From: Pseudomonas iridis
Lineage (GTDB): Bacteria > Pseudomonadota > Gammaproteobacteria > Pseudomonadales > Pseudomonadaceae
Assembly: GCF_017980685.1 (NCBI RefSeq)
Contig: NZ_JACXXO010000025.1
Location: forward strand, 1 to 59,479
Direction of reading: 5' to 3'
Length of the DNA stretch: 59,479 bases
The translations under genes and the position numbers were made by a program. Under the pieces are notes generated by a model. That model did not search any database. It had not been told where the DNA came from and saw only the letters and a program-made list of their open reading frames with translations. Positions 43,841 through 52,872 of this stretch are shown one piece after another. Position 1 is the stretch's first letter. Each line of letters begins with the position of its first letter.

Positions 43841-46800
43841 TTACACGTGGGGTTTGCTGAATCTTTTTACCAGTTTCATGACCACGACGAAGAACACCGG
43901 AACGAAGATCACTGCCAACGTTGCGGTGATCATCCCGCCGATCACCCCTGTACCGATCGCTTGCTGGCTCGCCGAACTGGCGCCGGTGGCAATCGCCAGC
44001 GGGACCACGCCGAGGATGAAGGCCAGCGACGTCATCACGATCGGACGCAGGCGCAGGCGGGCGGCTTGCAACGTTGCGTCGATCAGGTCGTGACCTTCGT
44101 CGTACAGGCTCTTGGCAAACTCGATGATCAGGATCGCGTTCTTCGCCGACAGACCGATGATGGTGATCAACCCGACCTTGAAGAACACGTCGTTCGGCAT
44201 TCCGCGCAGCGTCACTGCCAGCACCGCACCGAGTACCCCCAACGGCACCACCAGCAACACCGAGGTCGGAATCGACCAGCTCTCATACAGCGCCGCCAGA
44301 CACAGGAACACGATCAGCAGCGACAGGCCGAGCAGAATCGGCGCCTGACTGCCGGACAAGCGCTCTTGCAACGACAGGCCTGTCCATTCTTGTCCCAGAC
44401 CCTTCGGCCCCTGTGCGACAAGACGTTCAATCTCGGCCATGGCCTCGCCGGTGCTGTGGCCGGGTGACGGTTCGCCGGAAATCGCAATCGCCGGATAACC
44501 GTTATAGCGGGTCAGTTGGGCCGGCCCTTGGACCCATTTGGCCTGGACGAATGCCGACAGCGGAACCATTTTTCCGGCATTGTTGCGCACGTGCATTTTC
44601 AGCAGATCATTGACCTGACTGCGTTGATCGCCCTCAGCCTGCACCACTACGCGCTGCATACGCCCCTGATTGGGGAAATCATTGATATAGGCCGAGCCCA
44701 CGGCAGTAGACAGCACGTTGCCGATGTCGGCGAACGACACCCCCAAGGCATTGGCTTGTTTGCGATCCACTTCGAGTTGCACTTGCGGTGCCTCGGCCAG
44801 TGCGCTTTCACGCACATTCATCAGGACCGGACTTTCCTCTGCGGCTGCCAGCAGTTCCGTGCGCGCTTGCATTAACGTTGCATGACCGAGGCCACCGCGA
44901 TCCTGCAAACGGAACTCGAAACCGCTGGACGTGCCGAGACCGTCCACGGGCGGCGGCAGAACCGAGAACGCCATGGCGTCCTTGATCTGGCTCAGGGCGA
45001 TGTTGGCGCGGTCGGCAATCGAGCTGGCCGAATCTTCGCTGTCGCGTTGCGACCAATCCTTGAGTGTCGAGAACGCCAATGCCGCGTTCTGTCCGCTACC
45101 GGAGAAGCTGAAACCGAGAATCACCACGCTGTCGCTGATACCGGGCTCACCGGCGTTATGTGCTTCAAGCTGTTCGGCCACTTGCACCGTGCGGTTCTTG
45201 GTTGCGCCGGGCGGCAGTTGGATATCGGTGATGGTGTAACCCTGATCCTCGACCGGCAGGAACGAGGAGGGCAGACGCATGAAGCAAATCCCCAGGCCCA
45301 CCAGCAACACGCCATAGATCAGCAGATATCGCCCGGTGCGTTTCAGCGCATAACCGACCCAGCCCTGATAACGCACGGTCAGTTGCTCGAAACGGCGGTT
45401 GAACCAACCGAAGAATCCGGACTTCTCGTGATGCTCGCCCTTGGCGATTGGCTTGAGCAGTGTCGCGCACAGCGCTGGCGTCAGCGTCAGGGCGAGAAAT
45501 GCGGAGAACAGAATGGACGTCGCCATCGACAGCGAAAACTGCTGATAGATCACCCCGACCGACCCCTGCATGAACGCCATCGGGATGAATACCGCCACCA
45601 GCACCAGAGTGATGCCGATGATGGCGCCGGTGATCTGCGTCATCGCTTTGCGCGTGGCCTCCTTGGGCGACAGGCCCTCGGTGGCCATGATCCGTTCGAC
45701 GTTTTCCACCACGACAATGGCGTCGTCCACCAGAATGCCAATGGCCAATACCATACCGAACATGGTCAGCACGTTGATCGAGAAACCCAGCGCGAGCATG
45801 GTTGCAAACGTGCCCATCAGCGCCACCGGTACCACCAGTGTCGGAATCAGCGTGTAGCGCACGTTCTGCAGAAACAGGAACATTACCGCAAACACCAGCA
45901 GCATCGCCTCGCCGAGGGTGTAGATCACTTTGGTGATCGAGACTTTGACGAAGGGCGAAGTGTCGTACGGGATCTTGTATTCCACGCCGGCCGGGAAGTA
46001 GCGCGCCAGCTCATCCATCTTCGCCCGCACCAGCGTTGCCGTGCTCAGGGCGTTGGCTCCCGGCGACAATTGCACGCCGACAGCGGTGGACGGCTTGCCG
46101 TTGAGGCGTGTGCCGAACTGATAGTCCTGACTGCCGATCTCGACCCGCGCCACATCACCGATACGCACAGTGGACCCGTCCGGGTTGGCCTTGAGCACGA
46201 TGTCGGCGAACTCTTGCGGCGTCGACAACTGGCCTTTGACCAGAATTGTTGCAGTGATTTCCTGCGTTGACGGGCCGGGCAAGTCACCGATGCTGCCTGC
46301 CGACACCTGAGCGTTCTGCGCCACAATGGCGGCGTTGACGTCAGCCGGGGTCAGGTTGAAACCGATGAGTTTCTGCGGGTCGATCCAGATACGCATGGCC
46401 CGCTCGGCACCGTACAACTGAGCCTTGCCAACGCCGTCCAGACGCTTGATTTCGTTCATCACGTTACGTGCCAGATAATCACTGAGCGCAACGTCATCGA
46501 GCTTGCCGTCATTGGACGTCAGGCTGATCAGCAAGAGGAAACCCGAGGATACTTTCTCCACCTGCAAACCCTGCTGGTTCACGGCTTGCGGCAAGCGCGA
46601 CTCGACCACTTTCAGACGGTTTTGCACGTCGACCTGCGCCAGTTCCGGGTTGGTGCCCGGCTGGAACGTCGCTTTGATCGTGGCGCTGCCCAGACTGCTC
46701 TGCGATTCGAAGTAAAGCAGGTGATCCGCGCCGTTAAGCTCTTCCTCGATCAGGCTGACCACGCTTTCATCGACGGTTTGCGCCGAGGCGCCGGGGTACA

Positions 46801-46942
46801 CGGCATAGATTTCGATCTGTGGCGGCGCGACGTCGGGGTATTGCGCCACCGGCAATTGCGGGATGGCCAGCGCACCGGCCAACAGGATGAACAAGGCGAC
46901 CACCCAGGCAAATACGGGGCGATCGATAAAGAATTGCGGCAT
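43841..46942 (-). CDS. RND efflux pump inner-membrane subunit (HAE1 family)
   Basis: 1033 residues with the 12-helix AcrB/MexB layout and two large periplasmic loops. Marks are MPQFFIDRPVFAWVVALFIL at the start, the proton-relay acids in GILVDDAIVVVENVERI, and FFKVGLITIIGLSAKNAILI. It pumps hydrophobic drugs out with proton energy. It follows the adaptor gene (15-nt gap), but no outer-membrane channel gene is present, so it must share one such as OprM/TolC. Which named Pseudomonas pump it equals cannot be decided by eye. Confidence 0.93.
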   Translation of the reverse strand: MPQFFIDRPVFAWVVALFILLAGALAIPQLPVAQYPDVAPPQIEIYAVYPGASAQTVDESVVSLIEEELNGADHLLYFESQSSLGSATIKATFQPGTNPELAQVDVQNRLKVVESRLPQAVNQQGLQVEKVSSGFLLLISLTSNDGKLDDVALSDYLARNVMNEIKRLDGVGKAQLYGAERAMRIWIDPQKLIGFNLTPADVNAAIVAQNAQVSAGSIGDLPGPSTQEITATILVKGQLSTPQEFADIVLKANPDGSTVRIGDVARVEIGSQDYQFGTRLNGKPSTAVGVQLSPGANALSTATLVRAKMDELARYFPAGVEYKIPYDTSPFVKVSITKVIYTLGEAMLLVFAVMFLFLQNVRYTLIPTLVVPVALMGTFATMLALGFSINVLTMFGMVLAIGILVDDAIVVVENVERIMATEGLSPKEATRKAMTQITGAIIGITLVLVAVFIPMAFMQGSVGVIYQQFSLSMATSILFSAFLALTLTPALCATLLKPIAKGEHHEKSGFFGWFNRRFEQLTVRYQGWVGYALKRTGRYLLIYGVLLVGLGICFMRLPSSFLPVEDQGYTITDIQLPPGATKNRTVQVAEQLEAHNAGEPGISDSVVILGFSFSGSGQNAALAFSTLKDWSQRDSEDSASSIADRANIALSQIKDAMAFSVLPPPVDGLGTSSGFEFRLQDRGGLGHATLMQARTELLAAAEESPVLMNVRESALAEAPQVQLEVDRKQANALGVSFADIGNVLSTAVGSAYINDFPNQGRMQRVVVQAEGDQRSQVNDLLKMHVRNNAGKMVPLSAFVQAKWVQGPAQLTRYNGYPAIAISGEPSPGHSTGEAMAEIERLVAQGPKGLGQEWTGLSLQERLSGSQAPILLGLSLLIVFLCLAALYESWSIPTSVLLVVPLGVLGAVLAVTLRGMPNDVFFKVGLITIIGLSAKNAILIIEFAKSLYDEGHDLIDATLQAARLRLRPIVMTSLAFILGVVPLAIATGASSASQQAIGTGVIGGMITATLAVIFVPVFFVVVMKLVKRFSKPHV

Positions 46943-46957
46943 ATATAAGCGTCCTGC

Positions 46958-48115
46958 TTACTGACCAGAGGTCTGGGCAAGTGGAAGAGGGGTGTCGTCA
47001 ATCTGCACCTTGTCACCGGGGCGGGCGTGCTGCAGGCCTTGAATAACGATGCGGTCGCCGGGCTTGAGGCCACCGGTGACGATCCAGCGATTGTTTTGCA
47101 CGGCGCCCAGTTGCACCGTTTGCTCGGCTACACGCATTTGCTCATCGACGGTCAACACTTGCGCAATACCGGCGCTGTCACGTTGCACGGCGCGTTGCGG
47201 TACGGTGATGCCGTTCTGGATAGTCGCCTGCTGCAGGCGCACGCGAATGAAGCTTCCGGGCAGCAGGTCGAGATCGGGATTGGGGAACTCGCTGCGCAAA
47301 ATGATCTGGCCGGTGCCCGGGTCGACGGTGATGTCGCTGAACAGTAGTTTGCCCGGCAACGGGTACAGGCTGCCGTCATCCTGAATCAGGGTCGCTTTGA
47401 CCTGATCCTGACCGACTTCCTGCAATTGTCCGGAGCGGAACGCCCGGCGCAGTTCGTTGAGTTCGCGGGTCGACTGGGTGAGGTCGGCGTAGATCGGATT
47501 GAGTTGCTGAATCAGCGCCAGTGGCGTGGTTTCGTTCTGCCCGACCAGCGCGCCTTCGGTGACCAGCGCGCGGCCGATACGACCGGAAATCGGCGCGGTG
47601 ACAGTGGCGTAACCCAGGTTCAATCTGGCCCGCTCCACCGCAGCCTTGTTGCCGGCGACGTCAGCGGCCGTTTGCAGGGTATTGGCGCGGGCGTTGTCAT
47701 AATCCTGAGCGCTGATGGCTTTGTCGTCGATCAACTGGGCGTAGCGTTGCTCTTGCAGCTTCGCCTGAAACGCATTGGCCTCGGCCTTGCGCAACGCCGC
47801 TTCGGCGCTGTCCAGGTCAGCCTTGAACGGCGCCGGGTCGATGCGGAACAGCACATCGCCTTTCTTCACGTCGCTGCCTTCGCGAAAGTTACGTTGCAGT
47901 ACGACGCCGGGCACACGGGCACGGACTTCGGCAATTCGCGGTGCAGCGATCCGGCCGCTGAGTTCGCTGCTGATCGACAGTGGGCGCGCTTCGATGGTTT
48001 CGATGCGCACGGTTGCTGGCGGTGCCTGCTCTTCGGCCTTCGAAGAAGAGTCACAGGCGCTCAGCGTCAGCGCCACGGCGATCAGGCCGAGCCCGGCCAG
48101 CAGTTTGTTCGACAT
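46958..48115 (-). CDS. RND efflux periplasmic adaptor (membrane fusion protein)
   Basis: 385 residues with a lipoprotein signal (LIAVALTLSACDSS, lipid on Cys21). The biotinyl-lipoyl half-motifs and alpha-hairpin (ADLDSAEAALRKAEANAFQA) and the beta-barrel region (ALVTEGALVGQNETTPLALI) match AcrA/MexA. It links the RND subunit to an outer-membrane channel. GGGGGTG stands before the ATG. First gene of the pump unit; the divergent rstA-like gene begins 263 bp away. Confidence 0.93.
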   Translation of the reverse strand: MSNKLLAGLGLIAVALTLSACDSSSKAEEQAPPATVRIETIEARPLSISSELSGRIAAPRIAEVRARVPGVVLQRNFREGSDVKKGDVLFRIDPAPFKADLDSAEAALRKAEANAFQAKLQEQRYAQLIDDKAISAQDYDNARANTLQTAADVAGNKAAVERARLNLGYATVTAPISGRIGRALVTEGALVGQNETTPLALIQQLNPIYADLTQSTRELNELRRAFRSGQLQEVGQDQVKATLIQDDGSLYPLPGKLLFSDITVDPGTGQIILRSEFPNPDLDLLPGSFIRVRLQQATIQNGITVPQRAVQRDSAGIAQVLTVDEQMRVAEQTVQLGAVQNNRWIVTGGLKPGDRIVIQGLQHARPGDKVQIDDTPLPLAQTSGQ

Positions 48116-48272
48116 TTACCACCCCCAATATTGATGCCCGCATCCTACGGGCAGTTGGCGAGAGTAGCGGTGAAGCTTTGTAGTCGCTGTGTGAAATTGT
48201 GTAAGGGTTTTACTCAGGGACGGGTGAGGGCGTATATCCTTAAGCCATTGAAATTTATTGCGACATATAAAG

Positions 48273-48343
48273 CATTCGCGAGCAGGCTCGCTTCCACACC
48301 TGAAATGCATTCACTTGTGGGAGCAAGCCTGCTCGCGAATGCG
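48273..48343. repeat. REP inverted pair (GCGAGCAGGCTCGC type)
   Basis: ATTCGCGAGCAGGCTCGCTT... and ...GAGCAAGCCTGCTCGCGAAT with a short spacer, between the adaptor and rstA genes. The same family occurs at 50410-50499 and as a single copy at 52820-52844. Confidence 0.88.
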
Positions 48344-48378
48344 GTTGCTCGGTCGCCACAGCACTTTCTGGATCACCC

Positions 48379-49080
48379 ATGCCCAATATCCTCCTGGTCG
48401 AAGACGACACCGCCCTCGCCGAACTGATTTCCAGCTACCTGGAACGCAACGGTTATTCCGTCAGCGTCATTGGTCGGGGTGACCATGTGCGTGAACGGGC
48501 GCGGGTCAATCCGCCGGATCTGGTTATCCTTGACCTGATGCTGCCGGGGCTCGACGGGCTGCAAGTCTGCCGTCTGCTGCGCGCCGATTCGGCGACGCTG
48601 CCGATCCTGATGCTCACCGCCCGTGATGACAGCCACGATCAAGTGCTGGGCCTGGAAATGGGCGCCGACGACTACGTCACCAAACCCTGCGAGCCGCGTG
48701 TATTGCTGGCGCGCGTGCGGACCCTGTTACGGCGCAGCAGTCTCGGGGAGCCCTTGACGGCCAACGACCGCATCATCATGGGCAATCTGTGTATCGACTT
48801 GTCCGAACGCACCGTGACCTGGCGCGATCAGCCGGTGGAACTGTCCAGCGGTGAATACAACTTGCTGGTGGTGCTGGCCCGACACGCCGGCGAAGTGCTC
48901 AGCCGCGACCAGATTCTGCAACGCCTGCGCGGCATAGAGTTCAACGGCACCGACCGCTCGGTGGATGTGGCGATTTCCAAGTTGCGGCGCAAGTTCGATG
49001 ACCACGCCGGTGAGGCGCGCAAGATCAAGACCGTGTGGGGCAAGGGTTATCTGTTCAGCCGTTCCGAATGGGAATGCTGA
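48379..49080 (+). CDS. rstA: Response regulator, RstA-like (OmpR family)
   Basis: 233 residues: receiver domain (acidic pocket EDD at 9-11, phospho-acceptor Asp in LVILDLMLPG, Lys in VTKPCEP) and an OmpR-type winged helix ending TVWGKGYLFSRSEWE. Close in pattern to E. coli RstA (MGADDYVTKPCEPRVLLARV; DRSVDVAISKLRRK). It is 4 nt before the kinase gene and divergent from the RND pump, which it may control. Confidence 0.85.
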   Translation: MPNILLVEDDTALAELISSYLERNGYSVSVIGRGDHVRERARVNPPDLVILDLMLPGLDGLQVCRLLRADSATLPILMLTARDDSHDQVLGLEMGADDYVTKPCEPRVLLARVRTLLRRSSLGEPLTANDRIIMGNLCIDLSERTVTWRDQPVELSSGEYNLLVVLARHAGEVLSRDQILQRLRGIEFNGTDRSVDVAISKLRRKFDDHAGEARKIKTVWGKGYLFSRSEWEC

Positions 49081-49084
49081 GCTG

Positions 49085-50386
49085 ATGTTCCGCATCCTGT
49101 TCCGTCTGTATCTGGTGACGATTGTGTCGTACAGCGCCGCCATCTATCTGGTGCCAGACCTGGTGGTCATGGCCTTTCGGGATCGCTTCGTCACCTACAA
49201 CCTGGATTATTCCCGTGGTCTGCAATCGCTGATCGCCAAGCAGTTCCGAGCGGTGCCGCAAGATCAATGGCCAGCGCTGGCGGCGTCGATGGACAAGGAC
49301 TTCCAGCCGTTGCACATCGTGCTGGCGCCTATCGATGACGCTGAATTTACCGACATTGAGCGTGAACGGCTGCGGCGCGGCGAGAACGTGGTGCGCATTG
49401 GTGACTGGGGCTGGCGCACCCTCGCGGTAGCACCGCTGGACGACAGCATGGCGGTGCAAATGATCGTGCCGCCGGATCCGATGGACGTCGATCTGTTGTA
49501 CTGGAGCATTAACGTATTGATCGGCGCGACGCTGCTTGCGTGTCTGTTGATGTGGCTGCGCCCGCACTGGCGCGATCTCGAACGCCTCAAAGGCACCGCC
49601 GAACGCTTCGGCAAGGGCCATTTGAGCGAGCGCACGAAAATCGCTCCAAGCTCTAACATCGGCAGCCTGGCGGTGGTGTTCGACACCATGGCCGGCGATA
49701 TCGAGAACCTGCTTAATCAGCAGCGCGACCTCCTCAATGCGGTTTCCCACGAATTGCGTACGCCGTTGACGCGCCTGGATTTCGGCCTGGCACTGGCACT
49801 GTCCGATGAGCTGCCGGCGGCAAGCCGCGAACGCTTGCAGGGATTGGTTGCGCACATTCGTGAGCTGGATGAGTTGGTGCTGGAATTGTTGTCCTACAGC
49901 CGCTTGCAAAATCCGGCGCATTCACCGGAACAGGTCGAAGTGTCGCTCGATGAGTTCATCGACAGCATTCTGGGCAGCGTTGACGAAGAGCTGGAGTCGC
50001 CGGAAATCGTCATCGATGTGCTGTTGCACGGCCAGCTCGAACGTTTTTCGCTCGACCCGCGGTTGACCGCCCGAGCGATTCAGAACCTGGTGCGCAATGC
50101 CATGCGCTACTGCGAGAAACGCATTCAGATCGGCGTACAGGTTAACGCTGAGGGTTGCGAGATCTGGGTGGATGACGACGGCATCGGTATTCCTGACGAT
50201 GAGCGAGAGCGGATTTTCGAGCCGTTTTATCGACTGGATCGCAGCCGGGATCGGGCCACGGGCGGGTTTGGGTTGGGATTGGCAATCAGTCGCAGGGCCC
50301 TGGAAGCTCAAGGCGGGACGCTGACGGTCGAGTCTTCGCCTTTGGGTGGGGCGCGATTTCGTTTGTGGTTGCCGACAGCTGCCTGA
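49085..50386 (+). CDS. rstB: Sensor histidine kinase, RstB-like
   Basis: 433 residues. Two membrane helices (about 5-25 and 140-160) enclose a periplasmic sensor of about 110 residues; a HAMP domain follows (WLRPHWRDLERLKGTAERFGKGHL), then the phospho-acceptor His in NAVSHELRTPLTRL and the ATP-binding boxes NAMRYCEKR, DDDGIGIPDD, GGFGLGLAI. The HAMP and catalytic stretches resemble RstB. Start ATG at 49085, 4 nt after the regulator stop. Confidence 0.87.
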   Translation: MFRILFRLYLVTIVSYSAAIYLVPDLVVMAFRDRFVTYNLDYSRGLQSLIAKQFRAVPQDQWPALAASMDKDFQPLHIVLAPIDDAEFTDIERERLRRGENVVRIGDWGWRTLAVAPLDDSMAVQMIVPPDPMDVDLLYWSINVLIGATLLACLLMWLRPHWRDLERLKGTAERFGKGHLSERTKIAPSSNIGSLAVVFDTMAGDIENLLNQQRDLLNAVSHELRTPLTRLDFGLALALSDELPAASRERLQGLVAHIRELDELVLELLSYSRLQNPAHSPEQVEVSLDEFIDSILGSVDEELESPEIVIDVLLHGQLERFSLDPRLTARAIQNLVRNAMRYCEKRIQIGVQVNAEGCEIWVDDDGIGIPDDERERIFEPFYRLDRSRDRATGGFGLGLAISRRALEAQGGTLTVESSPLGGARFRLWLPTAA

Positions 50387-50409
50387 AATTCACAAGTCGA
50401 GAGATATCC

Positions 50410-50499
50410 CTGTGGGAGCGAGCCTGCTCGCGAATGCGTCGTGTCAGTCAAATCGTAGGTTGCTGACACACCGCCATCGCGAGCAGGCTCACTCCTAAT
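50410..50499. repeat. REP pair (GCGAGCAGGCTCGC type), second arm degenerate
   Basis: CTGTGGGAGCGAGCCTGCTC... at 50410-50437 and CATCGCGAGCAGGCTCACTC at 50474-50497. Located between the convergent ends of the kinase gene and pncA. Confidence 0.85.
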
Positions 50500-50513
50500 G
50501 GGTTCTGCGTTGT

Positions 50514-51140
50514 TCAGGTCAGCTCGGTCGATTGAATCAGTCCAACGCCAGCGCCCTGCATCCGGTCGATCGCGGCCGCCAGCGATCCATTCATGTCGAT
50601 CGCCCGGCAAGCATCCAGCACTACAAACGCATTGAACCCCGCTGCCCGAGCGTCCAGCGCCGAGTACATTACGCAGAAATCCAGCGCCAGACCGACCATG
50701 TAAACCGTGTCTATGCCGCGCTCCTTCAGATAACCGGACAGGCCTGTGGTTGTGCGACGGTCTGCCTCCAGAAACGCCGAATAACTGTCGATGTCAGGAT
50801 TGCAGCCCTTGCGAATGATCAATTGGGCGTGCGGCAGGTCGAGTTCAGGGTGGAACTCGGCGCCGGGTGTGGCTTGCACACAATGCTCGGGCCACAGGGT
50901 CTGCTCGCCGTAAGGCAACTGGATGACATCGTAAGGTTGGTGGCCGGGGTGACTGGAAGCGAACGACGCATGACCGATGGGATGCCAGTCCTGAGCAATA
51001 ACGACCTGTTTGAACTGGCGGGCGAGGCGGTTGATCAGCGGCACAATTCTATCGCCTTCAGGCACCGGCAATTGGCCGCCGGGAATGAAGTCGTTTTGAA
51101 CGTCGATCACCAGTAAAGCAGTACGAGACGAAATGGGCAT
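50514..51140 (-). CDS. pncA: Nicotinamidase PncA
   Basis: 208 residues of the isochorismatase-like hydrolases. The catalytic triad is visible: Asp in LLVIDVQNDFIPGG, Lys in IIRKGCNPDID and Cys in ALDFCVMYSALDA; metal-site His/Asp lie in AQDWHPIGHASFA. It converts nicotinamide to nicotinate in NAD salvage. AAGGAGGATTC is an excellent ribosome site. Confidence 0.95.
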   Translation of the reverse strand: MPISSRTALLVIDVQNDFIPGGQLPVPEGDRIVPLINRLARQFKQVVIAQDWHPIGHASFASSHPGHQPYDVIQLPYGEQTLWPEHCVQATPGAEFHPELDLPHAQLIIRKGCNPDIDSYSAFLEADRRTTTGLSGYLKERGIDTVYMVGLALDFCVMYSALDARAAGFNAFVVLDACRAIDMNGSLAAAIDRMQGAGVGLIQSTELT

Positions 51141-51189
51141 CGGTGAATCCTCCTTGGAAAATCACTCGCTCAGCATAGAGCAGTCTGGG

Positions 51190-51948
51190 TCATGCACTTA
51201 AGCGGCTTTTCAACAATTTTGCCTTGTCTTCCAGTGCCGCCGGGGCTTCGTTGCCGATCAGCATCCAGGCATGCTCGCGCTCGGTCCAAAACACCACATT
51301 CATCTCACGCCGACGTTCATGCTCCAGCGGCCGGCTGCCGCTGTTAGAGCGGGTGACGCACAGCGCCAATGGCCCGTGCCTGGCATCCAGATAAACGATC
51401 TGCGCAATCGGCACACCGTCATATTCAAGCATCTGTGCGCGTTTGAATTCGGCGCCCGGCAATTTCAACACGGCAGGCGAAAGACTCAGGCCCATTCGCG
51501 CATCGACCGTGCGCAACTGCGCGCGTTGTGTGGCTTCGTCGGCAGGCAAGTGGTCGAGCGTCTGCGGCCCATACAGCGCCATATAGTCGCCGATCAAGCC
51601 TCGCCACTCATGCGCTTGTTGCGCCTGCCAGCCGAGAAACAAACGGTCGGCGAGTACGCCACCGGCGATCAATGTAGCGGCGGCAGCACCGATAAGCCAG
51701 CGCCGACTCAGTCCCGGGTTTTCTGGCGAAGGGATTGCATCCAGTCGTGCTTGCAGGCGATCGAGCGGTGCCTGCTGCGCCAGTTCATCGTAAGCGGTCC
51801 TGTACGGCAGGCTGCTGCGATTCAGCCACTGCACGCGCAGGTTCAGCAGCGGATCATCGGCGATGGCCTCGTCGAGTTGGTGGCGATAATCCTCGGCGAT
51901 TTCGCCGTCCAGATACGCCACCAGTTGCTCATCCGAAGGTGTGTTCAT
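51190..51948 (-). CDS. Anti-sigma factor, partner of the upstream ECF sigma
   Basis: 252 residues: a cytoplasmic N-domain (PSDEQLVAYLDGEIAEDYRH) without the His-x3-Cys-x2-Cys zinc motif, one membrane helix at about 83-103 (LIGAAAATLIAGGVLADRLF), and a periplasmic domain. The start overlaps the sigma-factor stop by one base (TGATG), so both are co-translated. It is expected to hold the sigma factor until an envelope signal arrives. Confidence 0.85.
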   Translation of the reverse strand: MNTPSDEQLVAYLDGEIAEDYRHQLDEAIADDPLLNLRVQWLNRSSLPYRTAYDELAQQAPLDRLQARLDAIPSPENPGLSRRWLIGAAAATLIAGGVLADRLFLGWQAQQAHEWRGLIGDYMALYGPQTLDHLPADEATQRAQLRTVDARMGLSLSPAVLKLPGAEFKRAQMLEYDGVPIAQIVYLDARHGPLALCVTRSNSGSRPLEHERRREMNVVFWTEREHAWMLIGNEAPAALEDKAKLLKSRLSA

Positions 51949-52463
51949 CAGCGATCCCCTTCGGTGGTTTTCGGGACCGCTTGCAGCGGCGGGTACTCGG
52001 CGAGTTTCAGGCGGGCGGTGGCCAGACGACTCATCACCGTAGCGATCGGTACTTGCAGGATCTCGGCGACGTCGCGATACGACAGGCCCTCGACATAGGC
52101 CAGATACACCGTTTCGCGCTGGGTTTCGGGCAGCGCATCGACGCGGCGGATCACCTGCGCCGCCATGACGTGTGTTTGCGCCGCGTATTCGCCGTCGAGC
52201 ATCATCTGCCCATCGGCCTGTCCACCACCCTGACGCACGCGGCGAGCGCGTACTTCATTGAGCCAGGTCGAATGCAGAATGCTCAGCAACCAGAGATCCA
52301 TGCGCGTCCCCGCGACGTATTGCGCAGCACGCTCCAGCGCACGCACACACGTTGTCTGCACGAGATCCTCGGCCACATGCCGATTGCGCGACAGCAGCAG
52401 ACCGTAGCGCCACAGTCGTGCGAGGTGCTGTGCCAGTTCTGCTCTGAATGCCTGATCGCTGAT
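51948..52463 (-). CDS. ECF sigma factor, start codon unusual
   Basis: About 171 residues if translation begins near 52463. Region 2 is AEDLVQTTCVRALERAAQY preceded by LARLWRYGLLLSRNRHV; region 4 is LPETQRETVYLAYVEGLSYRDVAEIL then a DNA-recognition helix. No ATG, GTG or TTG precedes region 2: between the in-frame TAA (52478-52476) and the conserved region only ACG, GAG, CCC, ATC, ATC are found, with a GGAG ribosome site properly spaced for the second ATC. The first usable standard start is GTG at 52376, which would remove part of region 2. The anti-sigma gene follows. Confidence 0.75.
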   Translation of the reverse strand: MSDQAFRAELAQHLARLWRYGLLLSRNRHVAEDLVQTTCVRALERAAQYVAGTRMDLWLLSILHSTWLNEVRARRVRQGGGQADGQMMLDGEYAAQTHVMAAQVIRRVDALPETQRETVYLAYVEGLSYRDVAEILQVPIATVMSRLATARLKLAEYPPLQAVPKTTEGDR

Positions 52464-52475
52464 GATGGGCTCCGT

Positions 52476-52691
52476 TTACGGGTGTTCAGGTGCTTGATGA
52501 ATCGATGTCAGTGCGTGGGCACCGCTGGTAAGTAGCACGCATTTCTGGGTCTTGCTGTCCCAGACCTGGCCTTTTGGACACTCGGGTTTCTGCACGGGAT
52601 TCTTTTCATCGCCACTGGCCATGACCATTGGGCTGGACAGGGCGGCGGCCAGTAGCCACGGGGCGGCGAACATAACGGATCGGATAGTCAT
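52476..52691 (-). CDS. Small secreted protein with a CPKGQVWDSKTQKC motif
   Basis: 71 residues: signal peptide MTIRSVMFAAPWLLAAALSS ending near VMASG, then a short mature part with two cysteines in PECPKGQVWDSKTQKCVLL, probably one disulfide loop. Its TAA lies in the same frame as the ECF sigma gene and only 12 bases before the likely sigma start, so the two are tightly coupled. Such proteins accompany this ECF type in other pseudomonads as far as I recall; function unknown. ATG at 52691 with GTGGAG upstream. Confidence 0.75.
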   Translation of the reverse strand: MTIRSVMFAAPWLLAAALSSPMVMASGDEKNPVQKPECPKGQVWDSKTQKCVLLTSGAHALTSIHQAPEHP

Positions 52692-52819
52692 GGGCAAGGC
52701 TCCACGAAGGGACATGTCTGTGTTTGAAAAGCACAGAGCAAAATTTTATTCGTTACATAGACAGTGACTGTGCTGAGCGAAGGTAAATTCAAAGGATATG
52801 GCGTCTGGCAAAATCCACG

Positions 52820-52844
52820 GTGGGAGCGAGCCTGCTCGCGAAGG
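52820..52844. repeat. Single REP copy (GCGAGCAGGCTCGC type)
   Basis: GGTGGGAGCGAGCCTGCTCG followed by CGAAGGC, one arm only, behind the stop of the DUF2834 gene. Same family as 48273. Confidence 0.8.
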
Positions 52845-52872
52845 CTGATCGAGCACCAACAAGTTATCCGGA

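Noticed and set aside
25537..52844. Repeated palindromes as a CRISPR array
   Set aside because: The copies are dispersed, mostly inverted pairs with no regular spacers and no cas genes. They are REP-type elements.
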